In this document: piece after piece, positions 22,896-24,067 of the stretch | Layout: each line of letters starts with the position of its first letter | How positions within the stretch are numbered: the stretch's first letter is position 1 | The notes under the pieces: model-generated | Seen by the model: only the letters and a program-made list of their open reading frames with translations | Databases searched by the model: none | Told to the model about the DNA's origin: nothing | Position numbers and translations under genes: made by a program | Origin: SFJ001 sp045118955 | GTDB lineage: Bacteria > Bacillota > Clostridia > Oscillospirales > Ruminococcaceae | Assembly: GCA_045118955.1 (NCBI GenBank) | Contig: JBGVKB010000127.1 | Span: 1 to 24,067 of the forward strand | Reading direction: 5' to 3' | Length of the DNA stretch: 24,067 bases

Positions 22896-22910
22896 CTGCT
22901 ATAATAGCAG
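22896..22910 (+). promoter_or_regulatory. Candidate promoter of the methyltransferase gene with palindromic -10
   Basis: TATAAT (22900-22905) lies inside the perfect palindrome CTGCTAT-A-ATAGCAG. The -35 region overlaps the MerR terminator and is poor (TTTTCT), so either activation or weak transcription is expected. The layout is the same as at the DegV promoter (281-295). Confidence 0.5.
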
Positions 22911-22964
22911 TAAGTCAATGAAAAATGCCCGCCCGGCGGGCTGTGAGATACAAAGGAGACCACC

Positions 22965-24067
22965 ATGGAACAGCGCACCTGTCCTCAGAAGAACCGCGGC
23001 TGCGGCGGCTGTCCGCTGCTGGCGAAGCCCTACGCCGCGCAGCTTGCCGAAAAGCAGCGCCGGGTGGAGCGGCTTTTGGGCGGCTTCGGCCCGGTGGAGG
23101 CCATCGTGGGCATGGAGGAGCCGTGGCACTACCGCAACAAGGCCATCGCCACCTTTGCGCCGGGGCCGAAGGGGCGGCCGGTGCTGGGCATCTACGCCGA
23201 GGGCACCCATCGGGTGGTGCCGGGCGCCGGGTGCCTTTTGCAGAACGAGAGCCTGAATCAGGTGCTGGAGGCGGTACAGCAGGCGGCGGCCGCCTGCCGC
23301 TGGACGGCCTACGATGAGGACAAGGGCACCGGCCTTGTGCGCCATGTGGTGCTGCGCCACAGCCGCGCCACCGGGCAGGTGCTGGTGACGCTGGTCACAC
23401 CCGCCGAGCAGCTCCCCGGCAGCCGCAACTTTGTGGCGGAGCTGCGCCGCCTGGCCCCGCAGGTGAGCGGCGTGGTGCAGAATCTGAACCCCCGCCGCAC
23501 CAGCGCGGTGCTGGGCGTGCGGGAAAAGCAGCTCTGGGGTCTGCCCTCCGTGAAGGACACCCTCTGCGGGCAGCAGTTCCTCATCTCCTCACGGTCGTTC
23601 TACCAGATCAACCCGGTGCAGACCGAGAAGCTCTACCGCCTTGCGCTGGACTGTGCCGCCCTCACCGGCAGGGAGCTGGTGGTGGACGCCTACTGCGGCA
23701 TCGGCACCATCGGCCTGTGCGCCGCCCCCCATGCGGGGCAGGTGGTGGGCGTGGAGCTGAACCCGGACGCCGCCCGGGACGCCGCCGCCAACGCCAAGCG
23801 CAACGGCGCGGCCAACGCCCGCTTCTTTCAGGGGGACGCCACCCGGTGGCTCACCGAGCAGGCCGCCGCGGGCAAGACCGCGGACGTGATCTTCCTCGAC
23901 CCGCCCCGGGCGGGCAGCACGCCGGAGTTCCTGCGGGCGGCGGCGGCCATGGGGCCGGCCCGCATCGTGTATGTGAGCTGCGACCCCACCACCCAGGCCC
24001 GGGACATCGCCCTGCTGACCAAGCTGGGCTACCGCATGGAGCGGGCTGTCCCGGTGGATCTGTTCCC
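22965..24067 (+). CDS. TrmA/RlmD-family RNA uracil-C5 methyltransferase (3' end cut off)
   Basis: The first 367 residues of a class I methyltransferase of the RlmD/RumA group, which methylates a uracil C5 in 23S rRNA using AdoMet; the window ends before the stop, probably 15-25 residues short. Iron-sulfur cysteines C6, C13, C16 and C90 are present. Q214 (FYQINPVQTEKLY), the AdoMet loop DAYCGIGTIG (241-250), LDPPRAG (311-317) and the catalytic C339 (YVSCDPTT) are intact. The ATG follows AAAGGAG. The protein begins directly at the cluster motif and lacks the N-terminal RNA-binding TRAM domain of E. coli RlmD. RlmD or RlmCD cannot be told apart from sequence alone. Confidence 0.92.
   Translation, partial: MEQRTCPQKNRGCGGCPLLAKPYAAQLAEKQRRVERLLGGFGPVEAIVGMEEPWHYRNKAIATFAPGPKGRPVLGIYAEGTHRVVPGAGCLLQNESLNQVLEAVQQAAAACRWTAYDEDKGTGLVRHVVLRHSRATGQVLVTLVTPAEQLPGSRNFVAELRRLAPQVSGVVQNLNPRRTSAVLGVREKQLWGLPSVKDTLCGQQFLISSRSFYQINPVQTEKLYRLALDCAALTGRELVVDAYCGIGTIGLCAAPHAGQVVGVELNPDAARDAAANAKRNGAANARFFQGDATRWLTEQAAAGKTADVIFLDPPRAGSTPEFLRAAAAMGPARIVYVSCDPTTQARDIALLTKLGYRMERAVPVDLF

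Overview
The window (24,067 bp, GC-rich, short gaps, mostly clear Shine-Dalgarno sites) looks like a chromosomal segment of a high-GC member of the Clostridia, probably Oscillospirales/Oscillospiraceae. This is inferred from the gene families present: DegV, a CD0519/CD1768-like membrane protein, a methionine gamma-lyase-like/aluminium-resistance PLP protein, DUF6273 and a MerR-TipAS regulator. No phage, IS element, CRISPR array or rRNA was seen. Apart from an unresolved left edge and a truncated methyltransferase at the right edge, every gene looks intact.

Layout, left to right. (1) 1-3,110: a DegV lipid-binding protein (+) behind a promoter with a cre-like site and two palindromes; on the minus strand a cyclophilin, a YbaK/ProX-type prolyl-tRNA deacylase and a 77-aa unknown protein; then the initiator tRNA-fMet (+) with its own strong promoter and terminator. 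(2) 3,160-9,100: a four-gene minus-strand operon, AbgT-type transporter -> amidohydrolase -> M32 carboxypeptidase -> CD0519-like multi-spanning membrane protein, with a consensus promoter at one end and two stacked terminators at the other. (3) 9,200-12,180: a TetR regulator (-), glutaminase glsA (-) and a divergent LysR regulator (+). (4) 12,190-16,400: DUF6273 protein, SDR-type epimerase with a long C-terminal extension, PfkB sugar kinase and metallophosphoesterase, all on +. (5) 16,400-24,067: an orphan peptide-binding lipoprotein (-); a translationally coupled murD-GNAT-PLP enzyme operon (+); a MerR-TipAS regulator with a MerR-type promoter; and the start of a TrmA/RlmD-family RNA uracil methyltransferase.

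The main result is regions 2 and 3 read as one system. A near-identical palindrome (core ATGACYGCGGTCAT) lies just downstream of the predicted AbgT start site and again in the glsA-lysR gap, and a third, related TGACC-N2-GGTCA palindrome lies upstream of the AbgT -35 box. The TetR gene sits between these sites and is the simplest candidate to bind them. The proposed job is uptake of a small peptide or acyl-amino-acid (AbgT), its cleavage by a cytosolic amidohydrolase and a metallocarboxypeptidase, and glutamine deamidation by glutaminase, with the CD0519-like protein moving a substrate or product. It resembles the E. coli abgABT idea, but with different hydrolase families. Substrate and regulator assignments are inferences.
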